Positions 42,839 to 51,769 are shown, counted from the stretch's first letter. The stretch is 64,000 nucleotides of DNA from UMGS692 sp963653425 (GCA_963653425.1 CAVJWC010000001.1:62001-126000), one strand, 5' to 3'. Numbers and translations: made by a program. Notes: generated by a model not told the origin, from the sequence alone.

Positions 42839-45178
42839 ATGAATACGAAAAAGACATCGCTCGTAATGCTTGCAGTGCTTGTCGCTCTTATGTTGGTTTC
42901 CTTTTCAGGCTGCATAAGACCTGACGAACTCGACCTTCCGGAAGTTATTCCCGGAGAAGATTCCATAGTAAACGACCTCACCCTCACTCCCGATAAATAC
43001 AGCGCTCGTATGAGCGTTTTTGCAGCTCTCGGCAAACTCGATTCCGCAAAAACTTACCTTTCCGAAAGTCACGGAAAAACCGTTGCCACCAAGGGCGTTA
43101 TAACTTACACTCAGAACATCGAATGCAACTCCGTTAAAAACGGAAATGAATTTTACACGAAATCCGTTTCCGATTCCACGTTCGTGAACGTTTGTCACGA
43201 AGCTTTCGCAAAGAACGGCAAAGTCGCTTACAGAACGGACGGAGGAGCTATTCTCAACTCCACAAAGAGCGAATACGTTTCGGTTTACGGCGTAACTCCC
43301 GACAAGCTTCTTTCCGGTCATATCTATAACTCGGATACCATTCTTTTCGCTCAGCTCGAATCTCAGGAAAACGGACTTTACACCTATAAGATCGTTCTCG
43401 ATAAGACCACGGCTACGGCTCTTCTCGTTCGTCAGATGAAGATGCTCGGAAGTCTTTCTTCTCTTCCCGTTTTTAACGACAATATCGCCGTTACTCTCGT
43501 GATGAAAGAAGATTTTACTCCCGTAAGCCTGTCTTCCGTAAGCAAATACACCGTTGCGGGAACTCTTCTCGGAACTATGGACTGCACGGAAGAAAACACC
43601 GTCCTTTTCGGTAACTTCAATTCGTCCGTTTCCGTTCCCGATACCAAGGATTTCAATTTGGCAATCAACGAAGAACCCGGTAAAATCGATTACTCCGACG
43701 AAGCTATAGACGAAAACGTTGCCGCCGTAATTTCCGCCGCTCTCAACGCCGACCTTAAAGGCGGTATCGTGCTTAACGGTTACGTGGACTACAACGGCAA
43801 AAAGCTTCCCTTATGCATAAAGAACAAAGTCGATATCGACGGAATAATCGACGGAACGGTTGACTTCAACGACGCTTTCGAAGCTGAAATGTCCGTAGTT
43901 ACTTATAGCGGAGAAATGTCCGTGCTTTATCACGAAGGCAAGTTCTATATGAACTTTATGGGCAACAAATACGCTTTCAGCACCAACGAAAAAGACAGAG
44001 ACGTAAACTTCGAAGAAATCGACATCAACGAATTCGTTACCGTTACTAAAAACGCAGAAAATCCGTCCGTTTACGATATTACGCTCAGCGACGAATATAT
44101 GAGCGCGGTTACGGAGCTTCTTTCGGCAGCAGGACTTCTCGGCGAAGAAGATTCTCTTGAACTCGGTTTGTCCTGTTACGTTTCGAACGGAAGAATCGCT
44201 CAGATCGACGCGGCTTTCAAGACCGATATGACTGAAGAACTTTCGGCGCGTTTCTATATTTCCGATTGCATTTACGAAGAAGCGAACGAAGAAGAACTGA
44301 GCGAATATCTCACTCGTATGGACTTCGCTTTGGACAGCACGATTAAGCTTCTCGGTTTCGACGCAAGCGGTAAAATCGCTCTTTCCTATAACACCGAAGA
44401 ACCCGATCCCGCAAAGGCTTTCGAACTCAGCGCAAAATACGTTATAAATTCCAGAGAAAAGAACTTCTCGGAAGTTGCTGCTATCTTCACTAAGGACATT
44501 CCCGAAATCGTTTCCGCTCTCGATGACGCAGAAACCATTGAAATTGCGGTTAAAGACGGATATACCTATCTTATCGCTTTCGACGCAGAAGGCAATACAG
44601 TAGTGGCTGAAAATCTCGGCGCATTCTCCGATAAGCTTGCCGATCTGTTTGCTCTTATCAAGGGAGACGACAGCGAAGAAGAAGAAAGCACGCCCAGCCC
44701 CATGCTTAAAATCGCGCTCGATATTCTGAAAAAGACCTATATCATTTCCTTCGAATCGGACGCAACTTACGAGAACAAGCTTCTCAAAGCGCATTTCGGC
44801 GAAGAAATGACCAATCTGGTTCGTATGATGTGGAATCAGCTTCCCAGACTTATAGGTTTGTACGTTCCCGGAAACCAGACCGTTATCGACATCTTTGCAA
44901 ACGAAGATTTCATTCAGCTTATGAAGTTCGATAAAGTATTCTGCGATTTAAGCGCGGGACTCAGAATTCCTTACGACGACGACGTAAATCTCGTCTGGAA
45001 GAACACCGAACTGTATCTTTCTCTTACCGTATTTGACGTAACTCGCAGCGAATACGACGAAGAAGAGGATTACGACGTAATCGACGTAGTTTATATCGGC
45101 TTCACGCTTACCGAAGAAGTTCCTTCCGAAATTTTAAGCGAAGCTACTCTCGCGGCTATCGAAGCGATTGCTGACTAA
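42839..45178 (+). CDS. Large lipoprotein of unknown function
   Basis: 779 residues with an N-terminal signal sequence and lipobox FSGC (Cys25), followed by a beta-rich, repetitive-looking extracytoplasmic body with acidic stretches. Two similar halves may exist (for example the KYTVAG/KYVIN regions), but I cannot establish a repeat unit. Possible outer-surface binding role. Codon use is biased toward ATC, CTC and CTT, consistent with substantial expression. GGAGG site directly upstream. Confidence 0.8.
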   Translation: MNTKKTSLVMLAVLVALMLVSFSGCIRPDELDLPEVIPGEDSIVNDLTLTPDKYSARMSVFAALGKLDSAKTYLSESHGKTVATKGVITYTQNIECNSVKNGNEFYTKSVSDSTFVNVCHEAFAKNGKVAYRTDGGAILNSTKSEYVSVYGVTPDKLLSGHIYNSDTILFAQLESQENGLYTYKIVLDKTTATALLVRQMKMLGSLSSLPVFNDNIAVTLVMKEDFTPVSLSSVSKYTVAGTLLGTMDCTEENTVLFGNFNSSVSVPDTKDFNLAINEEPGKIDYSDEAIDENVAAVISAALNADLKGGIVLNGYVDYNGKKLPLCIKNKVDIDGIIDGTVDFNDAFEAEMSVVTYSGEMSVLYHEGKFYMNFMGNKYAFSTNEKDRDVNFEEIDINEFVTVTKNAENPSVYDITLSDEYMSAVTELLSAAGLLGEEDSLELGLSCYVSNGRIAQIDAAFKTDMTEELSARFYISDCIYEEANEEELSEYLTRMDFALDSTIKLLGFDASGKIALSYNTEEPDPAKAFELSAKYVINSREKNFSEVAAIFTKDIPEIVSALDDAETIEIAVKDGYTYLIAFDAEGNTVVAENLGAFSDKLADLFALIKGDDSEEEESTPSPMLKIALDILKKTYIISFESDATYENKLLKAHFGEEMTNLVRMMWNQLPRLIGLYVPGNQTVIDIFANEDFIQLMKFDKVFCDLSAGLRIPYDDDVNLVWKNTELYLSLTVFDVTRSEYDEEEDYDVIDVVYIGFTLTEEVPSEILSEATLAAIEAIAD

Positions 45179-45199
45179 AACGTTATAACTTAAACGAAT

Positions 45200-45227
45200 G
45201 CTCCGCGGAAATCTCTGCGGAGCTTTT
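45200..45227 (+). terminator. Intrinsic terminator after the lipoprotein gene
   Basis: Stem GCTCCGC/GCGGAGC, followed by TTTT. Confidence 0.9.
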
Positions 45228-45333
45228 GTATACGCAAAAATCGTTTATTTTATAAAAATACGCAAAATATAAGTTCAGAAACTTGCTAAGAAATCCCGTA
45301 AGTTATATAATGAAAGAAAAAACGGAGCAGAGT

Positions 45334-46497
45334 ATGGAAAGTTCATTGACTTTAAGTATAAAAAAGCGTTCGCGCATTCTGATTATAACGGCGGTAATTC
45401 TCGTTATTCTTGCGTCGTCTTGTTTACTCTCGGCGTGTTACAAGAAGAAAGTCGTTGCCGTTAAAAACGTAGCCATAGGCGAAGACGTTAAATTCAACGC
45501 CGCCATCGTGGGTATTGCGATCGAAGACTTCAACGACAGAGGCTTTGCTTTGGGAGACAGTTGCGACGTCAGATTCAGCAACGGATACGAAATGACGGAC
45601 GTGCCTTATTATAACGGCTATTACGTTCAGAACGGTCAGCCCGTTATCGTGGCTTACCCGTCCGACAAGTTTATCAAAATCACCCTCAATAACGTCGGAA
45701 TATGGGACGTGGCAGAGCTTAACGACAGCTGTACGGTAGATATTACGCTTAATACCGCAAAGAAATATTTAGCCACTCAGGAAGCTTTGGGACAGAGTTA
45801 TTCGCTTGACAGAAATTCGTACGACAGCGACGAGTCCTTTGCTAATTTCAGGGCGATTTCGGGCGGGAACCTCAAAGAAACTTTGATTTTCAGGGGAGCG
45901 AGTCCCGTTGACAACAGCAGAAATCGCGCAAGATACGTAGACGCGTTATTGGAAATCCATGAAATAAAGTGCGTAATCGACCTTGCCGACTCGTTTGAAA
46001 ATATAGCCGAGTATACGGCGCTCGACGACTTCTTTTCGGAATACACGCTTTCGCTTCTTGAAAAGGGCGACGTCGCGCTTTTGTCCATGAGTTCGAGTTA
46101 CGGTTCGGACGCTTACAAACGAAGCCTCGTTAAAGGTTTCGAGTTTATGCTCAGCCACGACGGACCTTATTATATCCATTGTATGGAAGGTAAGGACCGT
46201 ACGGGTTTCGTCTGCGCGCTTATAGAAGCTCTTGCGGGCGCAAGTTACGAGGAAATGCGTAACGATTATATGATGACTTACGAAAATTACTATAAGATTT
46301 TCCCGGATTCGAACCCCGAAAAATACGACGCCGTAGTTAAGCTTTACTTCGACTCGTTTATGAGATGTATTTCGGGTAAAGACGACCTGTCCGCGGTAAC
46401 CCAAGACGATTACGTTTCGGGCGCAAAGAGTTATCTTATGAGCGGAGGAATGAGCGAAGAGAACGTAAACCTGTTTATCGGGCTGATTTCGAAGTGA
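45334..46497 (+). CDS. Extracytoplasmic tyrosine-phosphatase-like lipoprotein
   Basis: 387 residues from the ATG at 45334, chosen because GGAG sits six bases upstream; an earlier TTG or ATG would add up to 17 residues. A signal sequence ends at the lipobox LLSAC (Cys35), so the protein is anchored outside the cell. Residues about 55-140 form a beta-rich domain, and the C-terminal phosphatase domain has the P-loop HCMEGKDRTG with the catalytic Cys and Arg of the Y_phosphatase3-type family. A secreted protein/lipid phosphatase is inferred. Confidence 0.85.
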   Translation: MESSLTLSIKKRSRILIITAVILVILASSCLLSACYKKKVVAVKNVAIGEDVKFNAAIVGIAIEDFNDRGFALGDSCDVRFSNGYEMTDVPYYNGYYVQNGQPVIVAYPSDKFIKITLNNVGIWDVAELNDSCTVDITLNTAKKYLATQEALGQSYSLDRNSYDSDESFANFRAISGGNLKETLIFRGASPVDNSRNRARYVDALLEIHEIKCVIDLADSFENIAEYTALDDFFSEYTLSLLEKGDVALLSMSSSYGSDAYKRSLVKGFEFMLSHDGPYYIHCMEGKDRTGFVCALIEALAGASYEEMRNDYMMTYENYYKIFPDSNPEKYDAVVKLYFDSFMRCISGKDDLSAVTQDDYVSGAKSYLMSGGMSEENVNLFIGLISK

Positions 46498-46499
46498 GC

Positions 46500-46617
46500 A
46501 TAGCCGATACGAAAAAACAAATACAAAAAACAAACGAACGAAGAAAAACACAAGAAGAACGAAGAAAAATACGAAAAAGCAAAGAAAATACAAACTAAAA
46601 GATACAAAAGAGCAAAG
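46500..46617. repeat. A-rich degenerate repeat spacer
   Basis: A-rich spacer in which AAGAAAAA- and AAAATAC-like motifs recur at 14-18 bp. No gene. Confidence 0.45.
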
Positions 46618-46655
46618 AAAAAGTCCCTGAGTTAACTTAACTCAAGGACTTTTTT
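46618..46655. terminator. Bidirectional terminator between the phosphatase gene and tRNA-Leu
   Basis: AAAGTCC-C-TGAGTTA pairs with TAACTCA-A-GGACTTT, flanked by A-run and T-run, so it can end transcripts on both strands. Confidence 0.85.
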
Positions 46656-46738
46656 GGTGCGGCGAGTGGGACTTGAACCCACACGGGGTTACCATGCGCC
46701 CCTTAAACGCACGCGTCTGCCGATTCCGCCATCGCCGC
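46655..46738 (-). tRNA. tRNA-Leu (anticodon AAG), CCA encoded
   Basis: Minus-strand class II tRNA. The acceptor stem GCGGCGA pairs with TCGCCGC, followed by ACCA, so the CCA end is encoded. D arm GCGGAATCGGCAGACGC, anticodon stem TGCGT/GCGCA and loop TTAAGGG give anticodon AAG (46702-46704). The T arm is GTGGG-TTCAAGT-CCCAC. It reads CUU and, if A34 is deaminated, CUC. Confidence 0.92.
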
Positions 46739-46750
46739 CCGAGTGACACC

Positions 46751-46779
46751 ATTATACAACCATTATATCCCGTTGTCAA
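46751..46779 (-). promoter_or_regulatory. Consensus promoter of tRNA-Leu
   Basis: On the minus strand, TTGACA (46774-46779) and TATAAT (46751-46756) are separated by 17 bp, both perfect, about 12 bp before the tRNA. Confidence 0.9.
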
Positions 46780-46913
46780 GCGTTTTTTTAATTTTATACG
46801 CAATCTGAGCCTCTTTGTTTTCGCTTATTGTCAAAGGTTTTCTTAGATGCGAAAAAACCGTTTATCGTTCTTTTAACGGCTGAATTTTCGTTCTTTTTAC
46901 GGTTTTCTACGCT

Positions 46914-47690
46914 TTATTTCCGAATAAGATTTTCAAAAGACGCTTCGAACCAGACGACGGGGTAAGCGAAAACGAATCCGATTTTTTCCGCAAGTTTAAT
47001 GCTCGGCTCGTTTATGTCAACTATATGTACGAAAGGAACGTTGCCTCTCTTAAGAACCTGCTTTATAAGGAATTTCGAAGCGTTTACGGCAAGATTTTTG
47101 TGCCTGAACTGAGGTTTCGTGAACATCGCTCCCATAGAACCGTCTTCGTGAACCAGCGACCAGCAGGCAATTTCGCCGTCGATATAGGTTGCGCCCGACG
47201 GGCGGGTGGATATTTCGCTTTTAATCTTTTCGAGACTGTGTTCGTTGCGGTAAGTATAGAAGTAATCGATGGTTTCCGCGCAATCGGGATCTATCGCCCG
47301 CACGTTATCGGGAAGATCGGACAGGTCTATGTCTTTTTCGGGATAAAGGTAGAGGTAACAGTCGTCGTGAAGAAGTTCTTCGTCGGTTTTATCGGCAAGC
47401 GTAAAGAGAACTTCCGCCACGTCTTTTCTTACGCCCGAGAAAAAGATAAGTCCGTTCGGCGCGAACACTTCGGTTGCGGCTTCGACTATGGAATTCCGGG
47501 AATAAGCGTTTATAAAAAACGTATCTGTATTCCGCTTTCTCATAACCACGCAGTCGGTTTCGCCGTCGTTTACCCATATATCGGGCAGAGGATTGTTTTC
47601 GAGAAAGCCAAGCATGTTAAGACTGTCGGTTTTATGTTTTTCAAGAAACTCTTTTGCCGTATAAGTTTCGTTTTCGGTAAGTTTTTTCAT
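46914..47690 (-). CDS. GNAT-family N-acetyltransferase
   Basis: 258 residues. A diverged N-terminal half is followed by a C-terminal GNAT domain. The acetyl-CoA region reads GAMFTKPQFRHKNLAVNASKFLIKQ, and VDINEPSIKLAEKIGFVFAY is the usual final strand/helix. Substrate unknown. AGAATTTTATG with GGAG upstream supports the start. Confidence 0.82.
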   Translation of the reverse strand: MKKLTENETYTAKEFLEKHKTDSLNMLGFLENNPLPDIWVNDGETDCVVMRKRNTDTFFINAYSRNSIVEAATEVFAPNGLIFFSGVRKDVAEVLFTLADKTDEELLHDDCYLYLYPEKDIDLSDLPDNVRAIDPDCAETIDYFYTYRNEHSLEKIKSEISTRPSGATYIDGEIACWSLVHEDGSMGAMFTKPQFRHKNLAVNASKFLIKQVLKRGNVPFVHIVDINEPSIKLAEKIGFVFAYPVVWFEASFENLIRK

Positions 47691-47716
47691 AAAATTCTCC
47701 GTATTTTCGCCGTTAT

Positions 47717-47745
47717 CTTATAGCATAAAGCCGTGTTTTTGTCAA
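47717..47745 (-). promoter_or_regulatory. Promoter of the GNAT gene
   Basis: TTGACA (47740-47745) and TATAAG (47717-47722) with a 17-bp spacer on the minus strand. Confidence 0.7.
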
Positions 47746-47912
47746 GACTTTTAAGTGCGCGTTACCTTCTTTATCGCCGATATTTTTACGGGAATAAATC
47801 GTTTTTTTGTTTTTACCGTGCTTAAAATCGACGCAACACGCCAATAATCCTTTTATATCGACGGAGCTTTCGTTCGTCGGTACCGTATAATAAAAACACT
47901 GCGGAGGTACTT

Positions 47913-48221
47913 ATGGAAATATCGTATAAAAAGGACAGAAGCGTTCTTATTATGTACTTCAAAGGCGAACTCGACGAATGTGCTTCTTACGCCGCCAAAC
48001 AGACCATGGAAGCCATTATATTCGCCAATAGTTTCAGAACTCTGATTCTCGACCTTAAAGATCTGACTTTTATGGACAGTACGGGAATAGGCGTTCTTAT
48101 AGGACGATACAAACAGCTGAAAATTCGCGGAATAAGCGCGTATAGCGTCAACGTAGGCGAAAACGCCGATAAAATATTCAGAATGTCGGGATTATACGAT
48201 ATATTCCCCCTTCTCGATTAA
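47913..48221 (+). CDS. spoIIAA: Anti-sigma F factor antagonist SpoIIAA
   Basis: 102-residue STAS-domain protein that frees SigF from SpoIIAB. The phosphorylatable Ser56 sits in FMDSTGIGVLIG, as in Bacillus Ser58. First gene of the spoIIA operon. A GCGGAGG site precedes the ATG. A possible upstream TATAAT (about 47887) lacks a convincing -35, and no clear SigH promoter was found. Confidence 0.95.
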   Translation: MEISYKKDRSVLIMYFKGELDECASYAAKQTMEAIIFANSFRTLILDLKDLTFMDSTGIGVLIGRYKQLKIRGISAYSVNVGENADKIFRMSGLYDIFPLLD

Positions 48222-48236
48222 AGCGGAGAAAAGAAG

Positions 48237-48680
48237 ATGAAATCAGACGAAATGACGTTAAAAATCAATGCAAATCCACTTAACGAAAGCTTTGCGAGAA
48301 GTACGGTAGCGGCGTTTTGCGCGAGACTTAATCCTACCGTCGAGGAAATAGGCGATATAAAAACCGCCGTCAGCGAAGCCGTTACAAACTGCGTGGTTCA
48401 CGCCTACGATTATGCGGGCGGAGAAATAGAAATAACCACTCTTCTGTGTAAAGGGTGCGTTTTTATTACCGTTTCGGACAAAGGAAAGGGCATAAAAGAC
48501 GTGGAAGCCGCTATGCAACCCTTTTATACCACGGGTAATTCCGACGAGCGTTCGGGAATGGGATTTACCGTCATGGCGGCTTTTACCGACGAACTTACCG
48601 TGCGTTCCGAACCTCAGAAGGGTACGGTCGTAAAGATGAAAAAATACCTCAAATCGCCTGCGGAGAAGGAGCGATGCTGA
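48237..48680 (+). CDS. spoIIAB: Anti-sigma F factor and serine kinase SpoIIAB
   Basis: 147-residue GHKL-fold kinase that sequesters SigF and phosphorylates SpoIIAA. N-box AVSEAVTNCVVHAYDY, G1 SDKGKGI and the ATP-lid region GMGFTVMAAFTDEL are all present. It overlaps sigF by 7 bp. Confidence 0.95.
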   Translation: MKSDEMTLKINANPLNESFARSTVAAFCARLNPTVEEIGDIKTAVSEAVTNCVVHAYDYAGGEIEITTLLCKGCVFITVSDKGKGIKDVEAAMQPFYTTGNSDERSGMGFTVMAAFTDELTVRSEPQKGTVVKMKKYLKSPAEKERC

Positions 48681-49399
48681 ATCACGACGAAACCATGGAG
48701 CTTTTATATAAAGCCAAAGACGGAAGCGAAGAAGCCAAAGAAAAGCTTATTTCCGAGAACAGACCGCTTATTAAAAGTCTTATAAGGAGATACGCGGGAC
48801 GGGGAGTGGAATACGAAGACCTTATGCAGATAGCTTCGGTAGGTCTTCTTAAAGCCGTTTCCAACTTCAACGGCGACTATAACGTAAGATTTTCCACCTA
48901 CGCCGTTCCTATGATTCTCGGCGAGGTCAAAAGGTTCATCCGCGACGACGGAAGCATAAAGGTTTCACGGTCGGTAAAAACCCTTTCGTGCAGAATTTAC
49001 CGTTATATCGAACGTTGCCGTATGAACGGAGAAAAAGATCCTTCGATTTCCGAAATCGCCGAATATTTCGGAGTAACGGAAAACGACGTCGTTTTTGCGA
49101 TGGATTCGAGGAAAGAACCCGTTTCGCTGTTCGAAAAAACCGACGACGGCGACGAACAGGGAACTTCCCTTATCGACAGACTGGGAGACGGTTTCCGCGA
49201 AGACAAGCTCATAAATAAAGTTATATTAAAATCCCTAATAGAAGAGCTTTCACCGAGAGAAAAGAAAATAATTCTTCTTCGGTTTTACAGAGATATGACG
49301 CAAAGCGAAATCGCGCGTCTTCTCGGAGTATCTCAGGTTCAGGTATCCAGACTGGAAAACAAAATAATAGAAAAACTTCGCTCGGGAATGAAAGAATGA
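48674..49399 (+). CDS. sigF: Forespore sigma factor SigF (SpoIIAC)
   Basis: 241-residue sigma-70-family factor active in the forespore. Region 2 (YEDLMQIASVGLLKAVSNF, YAVPMILGEVKRFIRDDG), region 3 near SISEIAEYFGV, and the region 4 helix-turn-helix MTQSEIARLLGVSQVQVSRLE are complete. Last gene of the spoIIA operon, ending at a terminator. Confidence 0.95.
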   Translation: MLNHDETMELLYKAKDGSEEAKEKLISENRPLIKSLIRRYAGRGVEYEDLMQIASVGLLKAVSNFNGDYNVRFSTYAVPMILGEVKRFIRDDGSIKVSRSVKTLSCRIYRYIERCRMNGEKDPSISEIAEYFGVTENDVVFAMDSRKEPVSLFEKTDDGDEQGTSLIDRLGDGFREDKLINKVILKSLIEELSPREKKIILLRFYRDMTQSEIARLLGVSQVQVSRLENKIIEKLRSGMKE

Positions 49400-49403
49400 A
49401 TGC

Positions 49404-49441
49404 AAACCGCCTGATAAAAGACGATCGGGCGGTTTATTTTT
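49404..49441 (+). terminator. Terminator after sigF
   Basis: AAACCGCC (49404-49411) pairs with GGCGGTTT (49428-49435), followed by ATTTTTC. It overlaps the -35 element of the proposed spoVA promoter. Confidence 0.8.
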
Positions 49442-49460
49442 CGTCCGTTTGCCCATAATA
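49432..49460 (+). promoter_or_regulatory. SigG-like promoter of the spoVA genes
   Basis: GTTTA (49432-49436), 17 bp and CATAATA (49454-49460). The -10 fits CATNNTA perfectly; the -35 fits GNATR with one mismatch. Consistent with forespore SigG control of spoVA in Bacillus. Confidence 0.5.
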
Positions 49461-49489
49461 ATAAAAACGAAAAAAGCGGAGGAAAAGGC

Positions 49490-49606
49490 GTGAAAGAAAC
49501 TTATAAAGAAAGAACGAATATATACAGGGATTTCGAGAAAAACGCGGACGTCAGGGAAACCCGGTATAAAGAGCGCGCTGAAAAGGATATAAGAAATGAA
49601 AGATAA
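49490..49606 (+). CDS. 38-residue charged peptide upstream of spoVAC
   Basis: A GTG start is preceded by GCGGAGG at seven bases. The 38-residue product (start MKETYKERTNIYRDF, end KDIRNER) is highly charged and unlike any family I know. It overlaps spoVAC by 11 bp, so it may be a leader peptide coupling translation or a small spore protein. Coding status rests on the ribosome-binding site and overlap. Confidence 0.55.
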   Translation: MKETYKERTNIYRDFEKNADVRETRYKERAEKDIRNER

Positions 49607-50159
49607 AGCTCGGCTCGGAAAACGCGGAACGAATAGGGAGGACGATAAAGGCAGATACAAAAACGCTTGCGTAAAAGGGAAAGACGACAGCGTTAAAACG
49701 CGGGGAAGGGATTTCCCCGTCATAAACGAAGACAACTACAAAGACTACGTTTCAGCGGTTTCGCCCAAGTCGAGGCATTTCAGGAACATAGTCTGGGCTT
49801 TTTTAGTCGGCGGAAGCATTTGTCTTTTGGGACAGGCAATAATCGAAATCTTCGTTTCGTTCGGATTTCCCCGTGAAGATTCCCAAGGCTTTGCGTCGTG
49901 TATTCTGGTAATTCTTGCCGCAATTGCCACGGGTGCTGGCGTTTACGACAGGCTGGGAAGATTTGCCGGCGCAGGTTCTACCATTCCCATAACGGGCTTT
50001 TCCAACGCCGTTGTCGCGCCCGCTCTCGAATATCGTTGCGAAGGAATGATATACGGCATAGGAACGAGAATGTTTTTCGTTGCCGGTCCCGTAATCGTAA
50101 ACGGAGTCACGGCAGCCATTATCGTTGCGCTTATAAAGTGGCTTTTTCGCGGACTTTAA
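49596..50159 (+). CDS. spoVAC: Stage V sporulation protein AC
   Basis: 187-residue membrane protein of the SpoVA channel that moves dipicolinic acid into the spore. The core has four hydrophobic segments and the family motifs AGAGSTIPITGFSNAVVAPALEY and EGMIYGIGTRMFFVAGPVIVNG. A basic, charged N-terminal extension of about 40 residues makes it longer than the usual 150. The start may lie further in, but no better ribosome-binding site is evident. Confidence 0.93.
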   Translation: MKDKARLGKRGTNREDDKGRYKNACVKGKDDSVKTRGRDFPVINEDNYKDYVSAVSPKSRHFRNIVWAFLVGGSICLLGQAIIEIFVSFGFPREDSQGFASCILVILAAIATGAGVYDRLGRFAGAGSTIPITGFSNAVVAPALEYRCEGMIYGIGTRMFFVAGPVIVNGVTAAIIVALIKWLFRGL

Positions 50160-50170
50160 TCGGAGGTAAG

Positions 50171-51205
50171 ATGTCAGGGAGCAGAGGACAGTGTTTGTTT
50201 TTTAACGGCGTTTATATAAAGTGCGGATATACCGTCGCGGGGCCCAAGGAGCAGGAAGGAAGACTTCACGACAGATTCGACGAAGCCCTCAGCGACGACA
50301 GGTGCGGAGAAGCTTCCTTTGAAAAAGCCGAACGCCGTATGTTCAGGGACGCCATAAACGGAGTTGCAAAAAAATCGGGTATAGATATAGACGGCGTTCA
50401 GACGGTCGTAGGCGGAGACCTTCTGAATCAGATAATTTCCACGTCTTTTGCCGTAAAGGGATTGAATTCGACTTTTATAGGTCTGTATAACGCCTGCGCA
50501 ACCTTTGCGGAAAGCCTTCTTGTAGGCGGAAGTCTGATTTCGGGCGGATTTAAGGACAACGTCGTTTGTATCGCGGGAAGTCATTTTTCAACGGCTGAAA
50601 GACAGTATCGTTACCCGTTGGAACTCGGCGTTCTTCGTTCGCCCGAAAGTCAGTGGACGGCAACGGGTGTCGGCGCGACTTTACTCGTTAAAGGCAAAGA
50701 AAGAGCCAACGAAAAAGGACGGAAGATTCTCGTTAAAGGCGGAGCTTTCGGCAAAGTTGTGGATTACGGCATAACCGACGTAAACAACATGGGAGCGGCT
50801 ATGGCGCCGGCTGCCGCGGATACGCTTATACGTTTTTTTTCCGAAACGGGAACCAAGGCTTGCGATTACGATCTTATTGCGACGGGCGACCTCGGGTTTC
50901 TCGGAATGGAAATAATGATGGACCTTATGGAGAAAAAAGGTTATCCCTTAGGCGAAGAGTATATGGATTGCGGAGCTTCGCTTTATTACGAAAAACAACA
51001 AACCTATCAGGGAGGAAGCGGAGCCGCGGCTTCGGCTATGGTTTTTAACGGCACGCTTCTCGACAGGCTTTATAAAGGAAGCTTTTCCGATATGCTTCTC
51101 GTGGGAACGGGCGCGCTTATGTCACCGCTTACCTGTTTTCAGGGCGAGAACATCCCCGTTATCGCGCATATCGTGCATATAGGCGCGGACGAATCTCCGT
51201 CGTAA
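50171..51205 (+). CDS. spoVAD: Stage V sporulation protein AD
   Basis: 344-residue thiolase-fold protein that binds dipicolinic acid. The ATG at 50171 is chosen because GGAGG lies immediately upstream; the long open frame before it runs through spoVAC in another frame. Family motifs: FFNGVYIKCGYTVAGPKEQEG, GGDLLNQIISTSFAVKGLNS, NACATFAESLLVGG and MSPLTCFQGENIPVIAHIV near the end. Confidence 0.95.
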   Translation: MSGSRGQCLFFNGVYIKCGYTVAGPKEQEGRLHDRFDEALSDDRCGEASFEKAERRMFRDAINGVAKKSGIDIDGVQTVVGGDLLNQIISTSFAVKGLNSTFIGLYNACATFAESLLVGGSLISGGFKDNVVCIAGSHFSTAERQYRYPLELGVLRSPESQWTATGVGATLLVKGKERANEKGRKILVKGGAFGKVVDYGITDVNNMGAAMAPAAADTLIRFFSETGTKACDYDLIATGDLGFLGMEIMMDLMEKKGYPLGEEYMDCGASLYYEKQQTYQGGSGAAASAMVFNGTLLDRLYKGSFSDMLLVGTGALMSPLTCFQGENIPVIAHIVHIGADESPS

Positions 51206-51409
51206 CGCATCGGTTTCCTTTGTCGCAAAGCCTTAGCGAAAGCCTTTTTGTCTACCCGTTCGCTAAAACTCTTTCAGAGGCGAACGTAAGCCCGTTGTCT
51301 GACGCATTCAAAGCTATTTCCATTAACTAAACGGAGCGTAAAGTCTTCGCGAAAAACGACGAACTCAGCTCAGAAACGAAAACTGTTTGTAATTACGAGG
51401 AAAACGGTA
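51206..51409. other. Spacer inside the spoVA cluster
   Basis: 204 bp separates spoVAD from spoVAE, which are usually contiguous. I see no gene or clear terminator; short GTTCGCTAAAA-like repeats occur. Confidence 0.5.
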
Positions 51410-51769
51410 ATGATATATCTCAAAGCTTTTTTAATAGGCGGACTTATCTCTGCCATCGGACAAATTTTAATAAATCTCACTAAACTCACCAACGGGAAAA
51501 TTCTCGTTATTTTTCTCGTAAGCGGATGTATTCTCGAAGGCTTAGGACTTTACCAGCCTCTCGTAAAATGGGCGGGAGCGGGGGCGTCCGTGCCTATTTC
51601 GGGGTTCGGAAGCAGTCTCGTCAAAGGTGCGTACGAAGGAATGGAAAAGGAGGGCGTTTTCGGTCTTATAAAGGGCGGACTTTCGGCAACTTCGGCGGGC
51701 GTGTCGGTAGCGATTTTATTCGGTTACGCCGCGGCTCTTATTTTCAAGCCCAAAACCAAAGCCAATTGA
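51410..51769 (+). CDS. spoVAE: Stage V sporulation protein AE
   Basis: 119-residue membrane protein of the SpoVA complex. About three hydrophobic helices; AGAGASVPISGFGSSLVKGAYEG is the family core shared with SpoVAC. A GAGGAAAACGG site precedes the ATG. Confidence 0.92.
   Translation: MIYLKAFLIGGLISAIGQILINLTKLTNGKILVIFLVSGCILEGLGLYQPLVKWAGAGASVPISGFGSSLVKGAYEGMEKEGVFGLIKGGLSATSAGVSVAILFGYAAALIFKPKTKAN

Noticed and set aside
49898..50170. N-terminal extension of spoVAD into spoVAC
   Set aside because: The extension runs in another frame through spoVAC. The ATG at 50171 has a GGAGG site and gives the normal family length.
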